DNA of 41,770 bases from Marine Group II euryarchaeote MED-G38 (GCA_002457145.1 NTJP01000012.1:1-41770); one strand, 5' to 3'; shown: positions 26,569 through 37,247, counted from the stretch's first letter. Notes: generated by a model not told the origin, from the letters alone. Numbers and translations are program-made.

Positions 26569-29500
26569 ATGTTGTTAAGAGAGAATTACTCTGTTACTAA
26601 CGAACTCGTCTCTGAAGGTAACTTACCTGAGTGGCTAAAAGACCATATTAGGTGGCAAGCCATTAGTCCAATATCTATACCTAAAGAAAGAAAAAATAAG
26701 ATTATGATAATTTATCCTTCAGAAGAATCTCGTATAGAATCTCTCTCAGAATTAAGCTTTGAAGGATTTGCATTTGATAGAAAATTACATCAAACTATCA
26801 ATTCACTTCAAACATCATTATTGGCAGACTTGAGATTTCCAAGATTATTACCAACCAAAGAAGAATTTAACATCATCTTACATGAAGAGTGTAGGCAAGC
26901 TGCTAAAAAATTGTCATTTCCCTCTATCAATCCTATCCCAGAAATGGAATGGGGGAGAGGAAAAACATCTTCATTAGCCACATTACATGAATATCTATCA
27001 AATGAAAGGACTGCAGAATCTTGGAAAGGACCAGGTATTAACTCTTTTAGAAAAATACTAAAAAATCTTGAGAAAAAAACTGGAAGAACCCATCCAGATA
27101 TGGCAATAGGTAGAATAATTGAGAAATTAGAAACTTCTCAAAAACCATTTTCTTTAATCGATATTTCAGGAATTATAATGATAAATCACCCTCCTAGTAT
27201 GTCTAAATCTCATCAAGAATTATTGCTAGCCATATCCGAACATTGTCCAATTCATCAATTAGTTTATTCAGGAAATTTTAGACTAGGCCATCATGGATTT
27301 TCATTAATAGATAAACACCCAATAAATTCTGCTGAGGAATTACCAAAATGGCTCCCTTTTCATGACATAACAGTGAAAAATAATCCTGCAAATGTATCAA
27401 GGTACATTCTTCAAAGAGAAGATCATTCGTTTAATTCTGCAATATCACTAGCACAAAAATCTTTGGAAAAAGATCCTAAATCAACTGTTATGATAGTTGA
27501 TCCTTCTTTAGATTCCAATGCCTCTAGGTGGAAAAGATTGGTTGAAAATATTGGAATTTCTATGAAGAATAATGATAAGTCAATAACTAGCAATTCCTAT
27601 GGCCATTGGCTTAAACAATTAATTACTTTGAGTCATGGACCAAACAGCTTTTCTTTGGAATCTCTTAGGAATATAGCACTTCAACAAATATTATCTCCTT
27701 TCGAGTCAGATCTTATTCATCCCTCTAATCTGGAAATAAAATTAATCCCTGATTTACAATTATTAACTAATTTAGCTAGAGGAGAACATGTCTTAGGAGG
27801 TCCAGGAGCACTTAGTAGATGGCTAGAATCTCTTTCAAGGTCTCCTAATTCTGATGTTGATGAAATAAAGAAAGAATCTACTCAATGGTGGTTATTGAAT
27901 CTCGCTAAATCTTTGCAACCATTACTCCGAGAAGAGGATATCTTAGTTTTGAAGGAAAAAACACTACTCATCGGATGTCATTCAAAAGCCATTCTCCCAT
28001 TGATTAAATCAAGTAAAAATGGTGATGAATGGCTCTTAAATAGACTTAAAATGGCAAATGTTATGTCTGATTCTGAATATATCGATGACCATTCTGCAGG
28101 ATTACCTCTTGTTATCCAATCAATTTTAAGAAATCTACAAAAACTCAGAAATATGCAATCTAATTTGAATCATAACTTTCCAAAGAATGGAACAGAATGG
28201 GTTGAAGAATATCTAACTCTAATGACTTCTACTTCTTTATTGGATAATCAGTTAAAGACTAATTCTAGACTAAGAATTATGAAACCAGATCAAGCAATTG
28301 GATGTTCTGCAGATTTGATTATCCTAGCAAATTTATCCAGTACTTCTTGGGACATGAGAGTTCCAAAGATGCCATTCATGGGCGAAGAAGAGAGACATAG
28401 ATTGAATTTACTTAGGCCAGATGATCCCATTAGAAAAGCAAGACATTTCCTAAAACACTTGTTATTTGCAGGTAAAAAGACAATAATTCTTGATCCAAGT
28501 TTAGATGATACATCACCTCCTACAGCACCTATCAGAGAATGGATATCATCGAATAATTATGTAGAAGAATGTATGGTAAAATTAGATTCAATAAGTCCTA
28601 GAGATATTCGTCAGTCAGATGGAGAAAGTTTGAGAAAAGGTTTGATGCCATTTCATGCACCAATTAATCCATCCTCATTATCAATCCCTATTGATGTTGA
28701 GTTACAACGTGAAAGAGAGAGAAGGCAACCAAACATAGTAGAAGATAAACAATACTTGCCCGATGATGCAAAAAAATATATTTTCTCTATTGATTATTCT
28801 GATCTGTCGAGAAAGACACCTAGTGGAAAAATAGTACCTAGAGAATTTCCTTCATGGCCAGTAGTGGGGGGAATCACCCAGGAAGGCAAAAGAACTCCTA
28901 CTATAGATCCTAGACCTTTCACTCCTATATTCACGGGCGTATCCGTCACAGATACTCGTCATGGTCATTCATCAGGGGCAGAACAAAACGTAACAATTTG
29001 GTCGGCAAGTAGGTTGCATGATTGGCTCAAATGTCCTAGGAGTGGATGGCTCAATAGAGGGCTTCGAGCACAAGAAGAGGAACTACAGTCTGAAGATCTG
29101 GATGCACGAACTCATGGCAATCTTCTTCATTTTGTCCATCATGATATTTTATGTCATATTCTAGATATGAAAATAGGTGAAGAATTTGATAGTAATAATA
29201 AAACACGTGATTCAATTAGTATTGGAACTTCAAAACTATCAAAAAATGAGATTATGCAAGTTGCACTAGAATCATTAGACACTAGAGCACCTTGGTTAGA
29301 TCGTACCGATGCTGTTTCTACAAATCGACTTTTAACCCTCACTGGTATGAACCGAAATGAATACAATGATTGGCTTGCAAACCCTACTCCTGTAGAACCA
29401 AAAGGAAGAATCGGAACAATAGTAGATGCCGAATTTCGTATCTCAGATGGAATGCCAATAGGTATTGAATGGGATATTACTGATTATGATAAAAGTGGTA

Positions 29501-30141
29501 TTGAGATAGATATACCTTCCGAAATAACCAGTCCAGATATGAAAAAATTACCTCCAATAAAAGTAAGGGGACAAATAGATAGAGTTGATCAAGTACCTTT
29601 TGATTTAGATGGGAAAATTTGGATAAATAATGAAGGAAATAATAGTGTAGCCCCTTTAAAAATAATTAATAGTGGTTGGAAACCAAGAAGATTAATAATC
29701 ATCAGAGATTTAAAAACATCCGAATCTAAATCTTCAAAAGAAAGACACAATATGGGCCTTTTGGAAGAGTTACAATTAGCTATTTATGCTAGAGCATGGG
29801 AAATAGCACACCCCGGCGATCTTGTTGTTGGTGCTGGAATTTCTTTATTCAGTCATAACACTACACATAATATTGAAATTTCTAAAAACTTTCAACATAT
29901 TAACCAATTAGATATTGGTATACCTACAATAATCACCGAAGATTTATACAGATTTCCTGATGAAAATGATAAACCTGGTAGTGATCAATTTAGGGCTTGG
30001 TTAACTCATAGGTTATCAGTTTCTTTAGGAGTTGCAAATAATGCAGCCTTAGGCAAAGTTCACCCTACTCCTTCAAAAAATGTTTGTAAATATTGCTCAG
30101 TTAAACAAATTTGCGATGTTAAAATGGAGGATGATTATTGA
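26569..30141 (+). CDS. AddB-like nuclease subunit of a helicase-nuclease
   Basis: 1190-residue protein whose C-terminal third is a RecB/AddB-family PD-(D/E)XK nuclease. It has SASRLHDWLKCPRSGW, then GNLLHFVHHDI, catalytic Asp1004 in RGQIDRVD, Asp1047-x-Lys1049 in IIRDLKTSE, and QLAIYARAW (QxxxY). Cys822 and Cys1173, Cys1176, Cys1182 reproduce the AddB Fe-S signature (one distant Cys, then CxxCx5C). The N-terminal two thirds should be the inactive helicase-like part that in AddB guides DNA; I see no Walker A there. ATG 26569 is chosen because GGTGAT lies three bases before it. The stop overlaps the AddA-like start by one base, so the two should form a complex that processes double-strand breaks. 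Confidence 0.82.
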   Translation: MLLRENYSVTNELVSEGNLPEWLKDHIRWQAISPISIPKERKNKIMIIYPSEESRIESLSELSFEGFAFDRKLHQTINSLQTSLLADLRFPRLLPTKEEFNIILHEECRQAAKKLSFPSINPIPEMEWGRGKTSSLATLHEYLSNERTAESWKGPGINSFRKILKNLEKKTGRTHPDMAIGRIIEKLETSQKPFSLIDISGIIMINHPPSMSKSHQELLLAISEHCPIHQLVYSGNFRLGHHGFSLIDKHPINSAEELPKWLPFHDITVKNNPANVSRYILQREDHSFNSAISLAQKSLEKDPKSTVMIVDPSLDSNASRWKRLVENIGISMKNNDKSITSNSYGHWLKQLITLSHGPNSFSLESLRNIALQQILSPFESDLIHPSNLEIKLIPDLQLLTNLARGEHVLGGPGALSRWLESLSRSPNSDVDEIKKESTQWWLLNLAKSLQPLLREEDILVLKEKTLLIGCHSKAILPLIKSSKNGDEWLLNRLKMANVMSDSEYIDDHSAGLPLVIQSILRNLQKLRNMQSNLNHNFPKNGTEWVEEYLTLMTSTSLLDNQLKTNSRLRIMKPDQAIGCSADLIILANLSSTSWDMRVPKMPFMGEEERHRLNLLRPDDPIRKARHFLKHLLFAGKKTIILDPSLDDTSPPTAPIREWISSNNYVEECMVKLDSISPRDIRQSDGESLRKGLMPFHAPINPSSLSIPIDVELQRERERRQPNIVEDKQYLPDDAKKYIFSIDYSDLSRKTPSGKIVPREFPSWPVVGGITQEGKRTPTIDPRPFTPIFTGVSVTDTRHGHSSGAEQNVTIWSASRLHDWLKCPRSGWLNRGLRAQEEELQSEDLDARTHGNLLHFVHHDILCHILDMKIGEEFDSNNKTRDSISIGTSKLSKNEIMQVALESLDTRAPWLDRTDAVSTNRLLTLTGMNRNEYNDWLANPTPVEPKGRIGTIVDAEFRISDGMPIGIEWDITDYDKSGIEIDIPSEITSPDMKKLPPIKVRGQIDRVDQVPFDLDGKIWINNEGNNSVAPLKIINSGWKPRRLIIIRDLKTSESKSSKERHNMGLLEELQLAIYARAWEIAHPGDLVVGAGISLFSHNTTHNIEISKNFQHINQLDIGIPTIITEDLYRFPDENDKPGSDQFRAWLTHRLSVSLGVANNAALGKVHPTPSKNVCKYCSVKQICDVKMEDDY

Positions 30142-33100
30142 TGCAGTTGAACACAGCACAACGCTTAGCATTAAATCTAGATTCGCATATTGTTGTTGAT
30201 GCCGGAGCAGGTACTGGTAAAACAAGTACTATTATCGATCGTGTGATAGAACATTATCTTACTGAGGATCAACGTGCTACTCGGATATTACCGATGCCAG
30301 ATCGTCCCTCAAAACTGAAGGGGGGTTTGCTCATGGCTCCATCTTCAGAGACAATAGACTTACGTAAATGGGGAGGTTTACTCCCGGGAGAAGTAGTTCT
30401 ACTAACATTCACAAATAGGGCATCAGATGAAATGCGTGATAGACTAAGAAAACGTATTTCTAGACTAAAACCAGGGCCAATTAGTGATGATGGAATAAAT
30501 AGAACAGATCCTCGTATCCGTCACCAGGGATTCAATGAACAACTTTTGACCCTTCTTGAAGATGCTCCAATTGGAACTATAGACTCATTTTTCAATCAAT
30601 TGATATCCCCCTACAGGGCGTATCTAGGGGATTTCAATAGTAAAGACGTAATTTCTGATACCAATCGAATACTTTTAGTGGAATCAGCTATCAACACTCT
30701 TTGGAGACTTCCAAACTCACTCAATTTAATCGGTAACGCAGTTGATGCTGGAATACCTTCAGAGATAGCAACCCAAGTTCTAGATGCTAGAGATAATATT
30801 TCTAAACATTATTCAAGTAGGAGAAGTGCAACAAATGTTCTAAGAAGTTTAGTACACAAATCAGTTTTTATTGAAGAAAGTACAAGGCAGATTACCAATA
30901 AAGATGGAACTATAGATCAAAATTTACTCAGAAAGAGGATTATTTTATCGTTAGATCAAAAAGAAGTATCAGATTTTTCTGAAGAAATATGTATTTTAGT
31001 AAAAGAATATTGTGATTTTGTCAAAGAAAACATAACCGTTTTAGCTCCAGAGGGAGTTTTTTCTGATACAAGAATAGCATGTCTTGATTCTTTGTCTGAA
31101 TCCAAACCCCCTTCTGATAAATGGGAAAAGTTAGTATGGCTAAGCCATTTGTTGCTATGTATTAGTTCTAATGCATCAATTATGACTGATAAACCAATAA
31201 TATTTCCAAATTCTAAACTACCCTCAGATTCTTGGGAGAGTGGAATTAGAAGTTATGCTAAAATTAAAGATAAAACAACAAAAGAAGTTGTTAAGATAGG
31301 CATGAATAATATATCTTCTCAAATTAAAGACCTATGGTATACAAAGATCGGTAAACTAATTCTACACTTCACTCAAGTAACATTAATGCTTGATAATTCA
31401 AAACCTCCTATGACTTCTGAGGATTGGAAAAGCCCTCTAAAAACTCTTCATTATCCTCTTCCTAGTAGATTACCCGATAATTCTAAAATTAATCAGTTTC
31501 ATTTTTCACTAGAAGCCGAAGTAAATAATTTAGATAATTTAAAATTAGTACATGATGGCTTCATTGGGATATTAAATAAATTAAAGAAAAATGAGGAAAC
31601 ACATGACTATGAAGATGTTCAAAGATTGACTGGTGATCTACTTCTTGCTAATTGTCCAGGCATCTGTCGTACTTTTTACCCACAATCAATGCAAGATGCC
31701 TTGGATTCATTGAATTCAGAAACCTGGCGTGACGACCATATAATTCAAGCATTTGACATATTAGAAAAATTAGATGAAAATCCAAATATGGCCGGAAACG
31801 ATCTAGAGAATCTTTCAACAATTCGTGCCGATCTAACTCAGCGTTTTGATTTATTAAAACAAATTAGACGGCGCTATCGTGCATTCATTATTGATGAAGC
31901 TCAAGATAATTCTCCATTACAATGGAGGCTACTCTCTAGGTTATGGGGCGAGAGAAGTATCGAAGAAAATGACCCTGAAGTACCAAATACTCCATGGCAG
32001 CCAACTATCTGTTATGTTGGTGATGTTAAACAAAGTATCTACGCATTCCGTCAAGCAGAAGTAACTGGATTCTTGGAATATTCTGAAATTCTAAGAAACA
32101 TAAATGTTCACGAATTTTTCAGTGTAAAAGAATTGACTCGCAAACCTCCTTTACGTAAAATGAATTCAAGTAGAGACCCACGTAATTCATACAATTTGAA
32201 TGTCATAAAAGCGATTGAAGTAACTGAAGATGGAGGACGAAGTCTAATACCATGGATCCCATTTGATTTATCCGACCCACATCTTCCAATACCTTCTGCA
32301 AAAGAAGTAGAATATAGAAAACAAGGACTAATTAGATTACAAGTTAATTATCGTACAGATGGTGGATTACTGAATGTAATGAATGATTGGTGGACGGATA
32401 TTTTTGATAAGAGACATAGACATTTTCCTAATGGAAACTTCTATGCGCATCCACAACCACTTTTTCCAAGTAAAGATAAAAAAAATATTTCAGGTTCACT
32501 TGAATGGATTTGTCCCTTAGGGACTGGAGGTGAGATGAATCCTTCTACAGATTTGCGGGAACCACTCGATCCTTTCGGCCCCGGTAAACCAGATTCTATA
32601 GAACGTCAAAGTATGATGATATCATTACGAATAAAAAAATTAATTGAAGGCGAATCAGTAAAAATACTTTCATCTGAAGGAGGTTGGGTAGAACTACCTA
32701 AAGAAGATCCTGTAGATCCTAGTGACATAATGATATTACTACCCAGTAGAAGTAAAATTAGGGATGTAATCATTCGGCATTTGCATAATTTAGGAATTCC
32801 TGCTCAAGCAGACCGTGAAGGAGGGCTACTTGACCGTCCCGCAGCTCATACAATAGATGGGTTATTACAATTTATTGCAAGGCCCTTTTCTCGTCATCAT
32901 GCCTCTTGGGTAGCGAGATCTACTTTGATAGGATTTAATGATGCTAAATTACAAGAATACCTTTTACATTCTAAAAAAGAAGAAAATTTACTATTTAGAT
33001 TAAGAGATTTTACCATTAATCAAAGACAAAAGGAATTAGTTCAAAGATGGATAGATCTCTCTTCAGAAGGGCGTATAGTTGATTTATTGGAAGAGACAGT

Positions 33101-35075
33101 TGATAGATCAGATATTTTGATTTCATTCCCAGATGTGGTTTCTCGCCAAGATATTGAGCAAATAATAGATATTGTCAGGAATCTCTCAAATGAAGTCGGA
33201 GGAGACTCAATTATTTTAGCAGATAAAATACGTGATTTAAGGGAAAGCGGAGGTAATTCTGTGGAAGCAGTCACAATTCCTCCAAGTGATGCAGTTAGAG
33301 TTATGACTATTCATGGGTCCAAAGGTCTTCAAGCAAAAGTAGTTATTCTCGCAGATTTATTCTCTGGAAGGCAAACTAATATGACTATGGATGATAGAAA
33401 TCGATTGATAGTAAGCCCTGAATTATTTGCAGGAAATCCAAAACCTTGGTCAAATGAGGCATCTCCATCCTCAGCATTATGGAAGCATGTTAGAAAGATA
33501 CATCAGGCTCGTAAAAGTGCTGAATCAAGACGTCTTCTTTACGTTGGAGCAACAAGAGCACAACACAAGCTCATCGTAGTCGGTTCTACAAAAGGAACAA
33601 AATGGGAAGATGGAGAAGGAATAATTTTTCCTTGGAAATACTCAGAATCATTACCTCAACTTGGTGAAATGTGGATCGAATCTTTACGTCAAGGATCAGC
33701 AAAAAGAAAAGAGCAAGATTCTCCATGGCTTGATCCTTCTGATAATGTTTTAGAAGAAGTTAATATAAGAACCCGAGGAAATAGAGTATTCAATCCTAAT
33801 TTGTTATTATCAAGTGGATTTTTGAGTAATTCAAATGGATTAGAAGGATTAACAATTTTACACCATCCAGACTGTTTTAAATCCTTAAAGTCTAATTTTT
33901 CTTCAACCAATACTCCTCTGATCAGAATTGAAAATTTAGATAATTATGCTAAAAAATCTGTACTACAACGAAACAATCCTTTCCCTTCTCCACGAATAGA
34001 TAAATTTGCAAGATTGAATATAGCACCGAGTAGGATTCCAATTATAGAAAAATGTCCAAGAAGACACTGGTATGAAACAATAGGGGGACTATCGCCTAAG
34101 CCAATAATACCAATTTCTAAGAATAATAAATCAGAAGAATTTCTAAGAGGAGTTGATGCTGCTCTCTTCGGAACAATTGTACATAGAATAATAGAGATAG
34201 GCATAGGTAATCCAGGGCCTGAAGGAGAAAATTCAACAACCCCTTTACCAGAATCATGGATACAAAAATCAAACGACTCAATTGATAGTAATGAAATACA
34301 TAATATCGTTTTTGACGAGTTATTACCTTTAGATGCAAATCGAGAAAAAACATCTGAATTAGTAAATCTAATGATTAGTAAAATAAAATCCGGACCTCTT
34401 GGGAAATTATCAAGAGGTGAAACGTTTGATGGTCATAGAGTTGAAGGCCTGAGGACTGAAATGCCATTCAATATTACAAAAACAATTCAATTGAACAGCT
34501 TAATACGCAGTCGGTGGACTCCTGATGGATACGAACCACTATCCAAAATTGAGTTTGCAAATATCGAAATGAGTGGTTTAATTGATCTTGTACTTTGTAC
34601 TGTAAATAATGGAGAGTCAAATATTAGACCCATTGATATCAAGACAGAAGAAGCAAAGAAGTTATTCTATGACTCAAATGATGGTTTATTTGAGGCATCA
34701 GGAGAAATTAATACTCAGCCAAAATGTCAAGCAGAAATAGATATGCTAATGGAACATAGAATGCAGCAAGCTCTCTACTATTCAGCACTACAATCATTAG
34801 AAAATGAAAGATCAAAATCTGGATATCCTTCAAGAAAAGTACTCTCTCCAGCAATTTTGGTTGGAGTTACTGGAAGAATGGTGGTGTATCCAGATGACAT
34901 GCTAGAAAAGGCATTAAATGATCTAGAAGAAAACCTATCACTAGCAGCTGAAATGTCATTAGGTTCTAATGCTCCACTTTCTAACTACCCTCGTCTGAGT
35001 AATGACCAATCTCAGATATGTGAAAAATGCCCTTTTAACCAAGGAGAATTACCAATATGTGGCCCTCTAAATTAA
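30141..35075 (+). CDS. AddA-like UvrD-family helicase with C-terminal nuclease
   Basis: 1644-residue superfamily 1 helicase-nuclease. Motifs in order: Q-motif LNTAQRLAL, Walker A GAGTGKT (22-28), Ia LTFTNRASDEMRDR, Walker B IIDEAQDNSPLQW (Asp585, Glu586), III VGDVKQSIYAFRQA, V MTIHGSKGLQAKVV (from 1055) and VI YVGATRAQ (from 1134). The nuclease domain follows: GTIVHRIIE, Asp1482 in SGLIDLV, Asp1499-x-Lys1501 in PIDIKTE, and QQALYYSAL. Cys1305 (KCPRRHWY), Cys1627, Cys1630 and Cys1640 look like an Fe-S set, which classical AddA does not have. Bacterial AddA is about 1200 residues; the extra length is in the helicase insertions and linker. GGAGG lies ten bases upstream of the ATG. Expected role is end resection for recombination. 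Confidence 0.88.
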   Translation: MQLNTAQRLALNLDSHIVVDAGAGTGKTSTIIDRVIEHYLTEDQRATRILPMPDRPSKLKGGLLMAPSSETIDLRKWGGLLPGEVVLLTFTNRASDEMRDRLRKRISRLKPGPISDDGINRTDPRIRHQGFNEQLLTLLEDAPIGTIDSFFNQLISPYRAYLGDFNSKDVISDTNRILLVESAINTLWRLPNSLNLIGNAVDAGIPSEIATQVLDARDNISKHYSSRRSATNVLRSLVHKSVFIEESTRQITNKDGTIDQNLLRKRIILSLDQKEVSDFSEEICILVKEYCDFVKENITVLAPEGVFSDTRIACLDSLSESKPPSDKWEKLVWLSHLLLCISSNASIMTDKPIIFPNSKLPSDSWESGIRSYAKIKDKTTKEVVKIGMNNISSQIKDLWYTKIGKLILHFTQVTLMLDNSKPPMTSEDWKSPLKTLHYPLPSRLPDNSKINQFHFSLEAEVNNLDNLKLVHDGFIGILNKLKKNEETHDYEDVQRLTGDLLLANCPGICRTFYPQSMQDALDSLNSETWRDDHIIQAFDILEKLDENPNMAGNDLENLSTIRADLTQRFDLLKQIRRRYRAFIIDEAQDNSPLQWRLLSRLWGERSIEENDPEVPNTPWQPTICYVGDVKQSIYAFRQAEVTGFLEYSEILRNINVHEFFSVKELTRKPPLRKMNSSRDPRNSYNLNVIKAIEVTEDGGRSLIPWIPFDLSDPHLPIPSAKEVEYRKQGLIRLQVNYRTDGGLLNVMNDWWTDIFDKRHRHFPNGNFYAHPQPLFPSKDKKNISGSLEWICPLGTGGEMNPSTDLREPLDPFGPGKPDSIERQSMMISLRIKKLIEGESVKILSSEGGWVELPKEDPVDPSDIMILLPSRSKIRDVIIRHLHNLGIPAQADREGGLLDRPAAHTIDGLLQFIARPFSRHHASWVARSTLIGFNDAKLQEYLLHSKKEENLLFRLRDFTINQRQKELVQRWIDLSSEGRIVDLLEETVDRSDILISFPDVVSRQDIEQIIDIVRNLSNEVGGDSIILADKIRDLRESGGNSVEAVTIPPSDAVRVMTIHGSKGLQAKVVILADLFSGRQTNMTMDDRNRLIVSPELFAGNPKPWSNEASPSSALWKHVRKIHQARKSAESRRLLYVGATRAQHKLIVVGSTKGTKWEDGEGIIFPWKYSESLPQLGEMWIESLRQGSAKRKEQDSPWLDPSDNVLEEVNIRTRGNRVFNPNLLLSSGFLSNSNGLEGLTILHHPDCFKSLKSNFSSTNTPLIRIENLDNYAKKSVLQRNNPFPSPRIDKFARLNIAPSRIPIIEKCPRRHWYETIGGLSPKPIIPISKNNKSEEFLRGVDAALFGTIVHRIIEIGIGNPGPEGENSTTPLPESWIQKSNDSIDSNEIHNIVFDELLPLDANREKTSELVNLMISKIKSGPLGKLSRGETFDGHRVEGLRTEMPFNITKTIQLNSLIRSRWTPDGYEPLSKIEFANIEMSGLIDLVLCTVNNGESNIRPIDIKTEEAKKLFYDSNDGLFEASGEINTQPKCQAEIDMLMEHRMQQALYYSALQSLENERSKSGYPSRKVLSPAILVGVTGRMVVYPDDMLEKALNDLEENLSLAAEMSLGSNAPLSNYPRLSNDQSQICEKCPFNQGELPICGPLN

Positions 35076-35120
35076 CCAATTAATCGAAGAATACATTTGC
35101 ATGATAGTGGACAGAGTATC

Positions 35121-36533
35121 ATGGCTCTTGACCTCGATGCATTGGTGAAACGTAGTGATGAATTATGGGAAGAGTCAATCTTACCTAGTTTGAAAGAACT
35201 CATTGAAATAGAAGCACTTTCTCCATCATTTGAACCAAATTGGTCTGAAAAAGGAGAATTAGATGCAACAATCAATCTATTTTGTTCATGGCTAGATAAC
35301 CAAAATATTTCTGGAATGTCATATGAAATACACAAAATAGCAGACAAGACTCCTGTTCTACTGGTTAATGTTGAAGGAACTGGTCCTGGGGAGGTTATTT
35401 TTTACTCTCATTTAGATAAGCAGCCTTCCAAACCAGAATTATGGTCTGAAGGATTACATCCTTTGAAAGGTGTTAGGAGAGAACCATGGTTATTTGGTAG
35501 AGGTGCATTAGATGATGGTTATGGAGGCTATCTTTGTGTTACTGCATTAAGGATGCTACAAGAATCTAAAACTCCTCATCCAACATGTAAATTTCTAATT
35601 GAAACATGTGAAGAATCTGGTTCTTTTGACCTTCCTCCTTATCTTGACCAATTAACGGATCAACTAGGGATTCCAGATTTAGTTGTAGTACTGGATAGTG
35701 GAGGCCCTGATTATGATCATATTTGGACAACTGAGGCGCTAAGGGGTCTAGTATCAGGTACACTTTCTGTAAAGGTCTCCCATGAAGGAGTACATTCAGG
35801 AATGTCAGGTGGAACTATTCCATCCTCTTTTAGAATACAAAGAATCCTTCTAGATAGGATTGAAGATTCAGCAACCGGCGAGATTTTAATCCCTGAGATG
35901 CACACTACAATAACGCATACTATTCGTGAGCAAGCAGTAGCTCTTGCAGAAGTTATTGGTAATTCAATATGGGAAACACTACCCGTTGTTGATACATTGA
36001 TTTCAGAATCTGAATCTGTTGAAGAAAGTTTACTTGACGTTAATTGGAGACCTGCTTTAGGAATAATAGGGGCTGATGGAATGCCTTCAGTACAAAATGC
36101 TGGTAATGTTTTACGAACAAATACTGACTTAAAATTAAGTTTTAGAATACCTCCAGGCATAAGCTCTAATGTGGTTGAAAAAATCATTAAACAACGATTA
36201 GAAGAAAATCCTCCTTTTGGCGCAGAGGTTAACTTCACTCTTGATCCATCAGCTGATGGTTTCCATGCCCCTCCTTTGGAAGGGGAATTACTACAATCAT
36301 TGCATGATGCTTCTATGCATATTACTGGTTTACCTCCATTAGTAACATGGGTTGGTGGAACTATTCCTTTCATGGCTATGATGCAGAATAAATATCCTGA
36401 TGCTAAATTTCTGTGTACAGGTACTGGAGGCCCAGGCAACAATGCCCATGGCCCCGATGAAAAACTACACATCCCATCTTCCAAAAGACTAACTGCAGTT
36501 CTTTCAGCAACAATCGCGGCATTATCAAGTTGA
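35121..36533 (+). CDS. M20 family metallopeptidase
   Basis: Di-zinc amidohydrolase/peptidase of the ArgE/DapE/CPG2 group, 470 residues. Zinc and catalytic residues are recognisable: His97 and Asp99 in YSHLDKQ, Asp131-Asp132 in GRGALDDGYGG, Glu164-Glu165 in ETCEESGS, and His443 in PGNNAHGPDE. The central lid domain (VKVSHEGVHSGMSGG) is present. The strongest resemblance is to cytosolic M20 dipeptidases; the exact substrate is open. No signal peptide. ATG 35121 is favoured by homology-like length, but no good ribosome binding site is visible, and a TTG at 35097 is possible. It follows the AddA-like gene by 45 bases. Confidence 0.87.
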   Translation: MALDLDALVKRSDELWEESILPSLKELIEIEALSPSFEPNWSEKGELDATINLFCSWLDNQNISGMSYEIHKIADKTPVLLVNVEGTGPGEVIFYSHLDKQPSKPELWSEGLHPLKGVRREPWLFGRGALDDGYGGYLCVTALRMLQESKTPHPTCKFLIETCEESGSFDLPPYLDQLTDQLGIPDLVVVLDSGGPDYDHIWTTEALRGLVSGTLSVKVSHEGVHSGMSGGTIPSSFRIQRILLDRIEDSATGEILIPEMHTTITHTIREQAVALAEVIGNSIWETLPVVDTLISESESVEESLLDVNWRPALGIIGADGMPSVQNAGNVLRTNTDLKLSFRIPPGISSNVVEKIIKQRLEENPPFGAEVNFTLDPSADGFHAPPLEGELLQSLHDASMHITGLPPLVTWVGGTIPFMAMMQNKYPDAKFLCTGTGGPGNNAHGPDEKLHIPSSKRLTAVLSATIAALSS

Positions 36534-36587
36534 AACTGTATTTTTTGACGCAGAAAGAAGGTTAATTCCGCCGATGTTAAATCAGAT

Positions 36588-37247
36588 GTGGCTGTGGAAC
36601 ATATCGAGATTGACATGAACGAAGGCGAAAATGGAATCGGTTTCCCTGAACCAAACGCTCCATCCTCAGTAAATTTAGAAGAGGAGTTAAGAATAGCAAA
36701 CGATCGATTAGAAAAATTATATACTGCATATAATGAATCATCAAAGCTAAATGAAGAATTACAGGCAATCATCGAAGTCTTAGAAAAAGAAGCTGTAAAC
36801 AGTGAAATTGAGAAAGAAGGAATTCAAGCACTTTTAGATGAGAAAGATGAACGTCTAAGAGCAATGGAATTAGATCGTGCTAAGGCAAATAAAACAATAG
36901 AACATCTTGAACCAAAATTAGAGAAAACAGAAGAAATGTATTCGAGAGAAAAAGCAAGATTAGGTCGCGTTTTCGAAGTAGCCGAAGAATTAGATGAGGC
37001 ATTACAAACAGCAACAACTGAAATGTCTGCAAGGGACGATTGGTATGTTCAGCATATGCAGTTATTTGAAAACCTCAGTGAAGCTATTCAAACTAGATAT
37101 GAGATGATAGACAGTGCCGTTCAAGCAATGGCCGAATTCCGTCAAAAGCAAGATACATTCAAAGATCGTATGAACGAAGCTCTTGATGCAGTTAAAGAAC
37201 AAATCGTAGAAGATAGTACTGAAGATGAAGAAAAAACTGATGAATAA
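36588..37247 (+). CDS. small acidic coiled-coil protein
   Basis: Function not recognised; up to 219 residues, cytoplasmic. Residues about 28-130 show heptad-like coiled coil (LEEELRIANDRLEKL, LNEELQAIIEVLEKE), followed by helices with Trp and aromatic residues (ARDDWYVQHMQLFENL) and a strongly acidic tail (EDSTEDEEKTDE). The start is uncertain: GTG 36588 or ATG 36615, neither with a clear ribosome binding site. It sits 54 bases after the M20 gene and its stop touches the stop of the convergent hexapeptide-repeat gene without any spacer. Confidence 0.65.
   Translation: MAVEHIEIDMNEGENGIGFPEPNAPSSVNLEEELRIANDRLEKLYTAYNESSKLNEELQAIIEVLEKEAVNSEIEKEGIQALLDEKDERLRAMELDRAKANKTIEHLEPKLEKTEEMYSREKARLGRVFEVAEELDEALQTATTEMSARDDWYVQHMQLFENLSEAIQTRYEMIDSAVQAMAEFRQKQDTFKDRMNEALDAVKEQIVEDSTEDEEKTDE

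Noticed and set aside
26569-35075. The AddB/AddA-like pair as a phage-defence island
   Set aside because: Flanks are ordinary housekeeping genes, with no integrase, methylase or toxin genes and no compositional break.
35717-36772. Minus-strand open frame of 351 codons
   Set aside because: Antisense to the M20 peptidase and the coiled-coil gene; the plus-strand product has the full zinc-ligand set, while this frame matches nothing recognisable.
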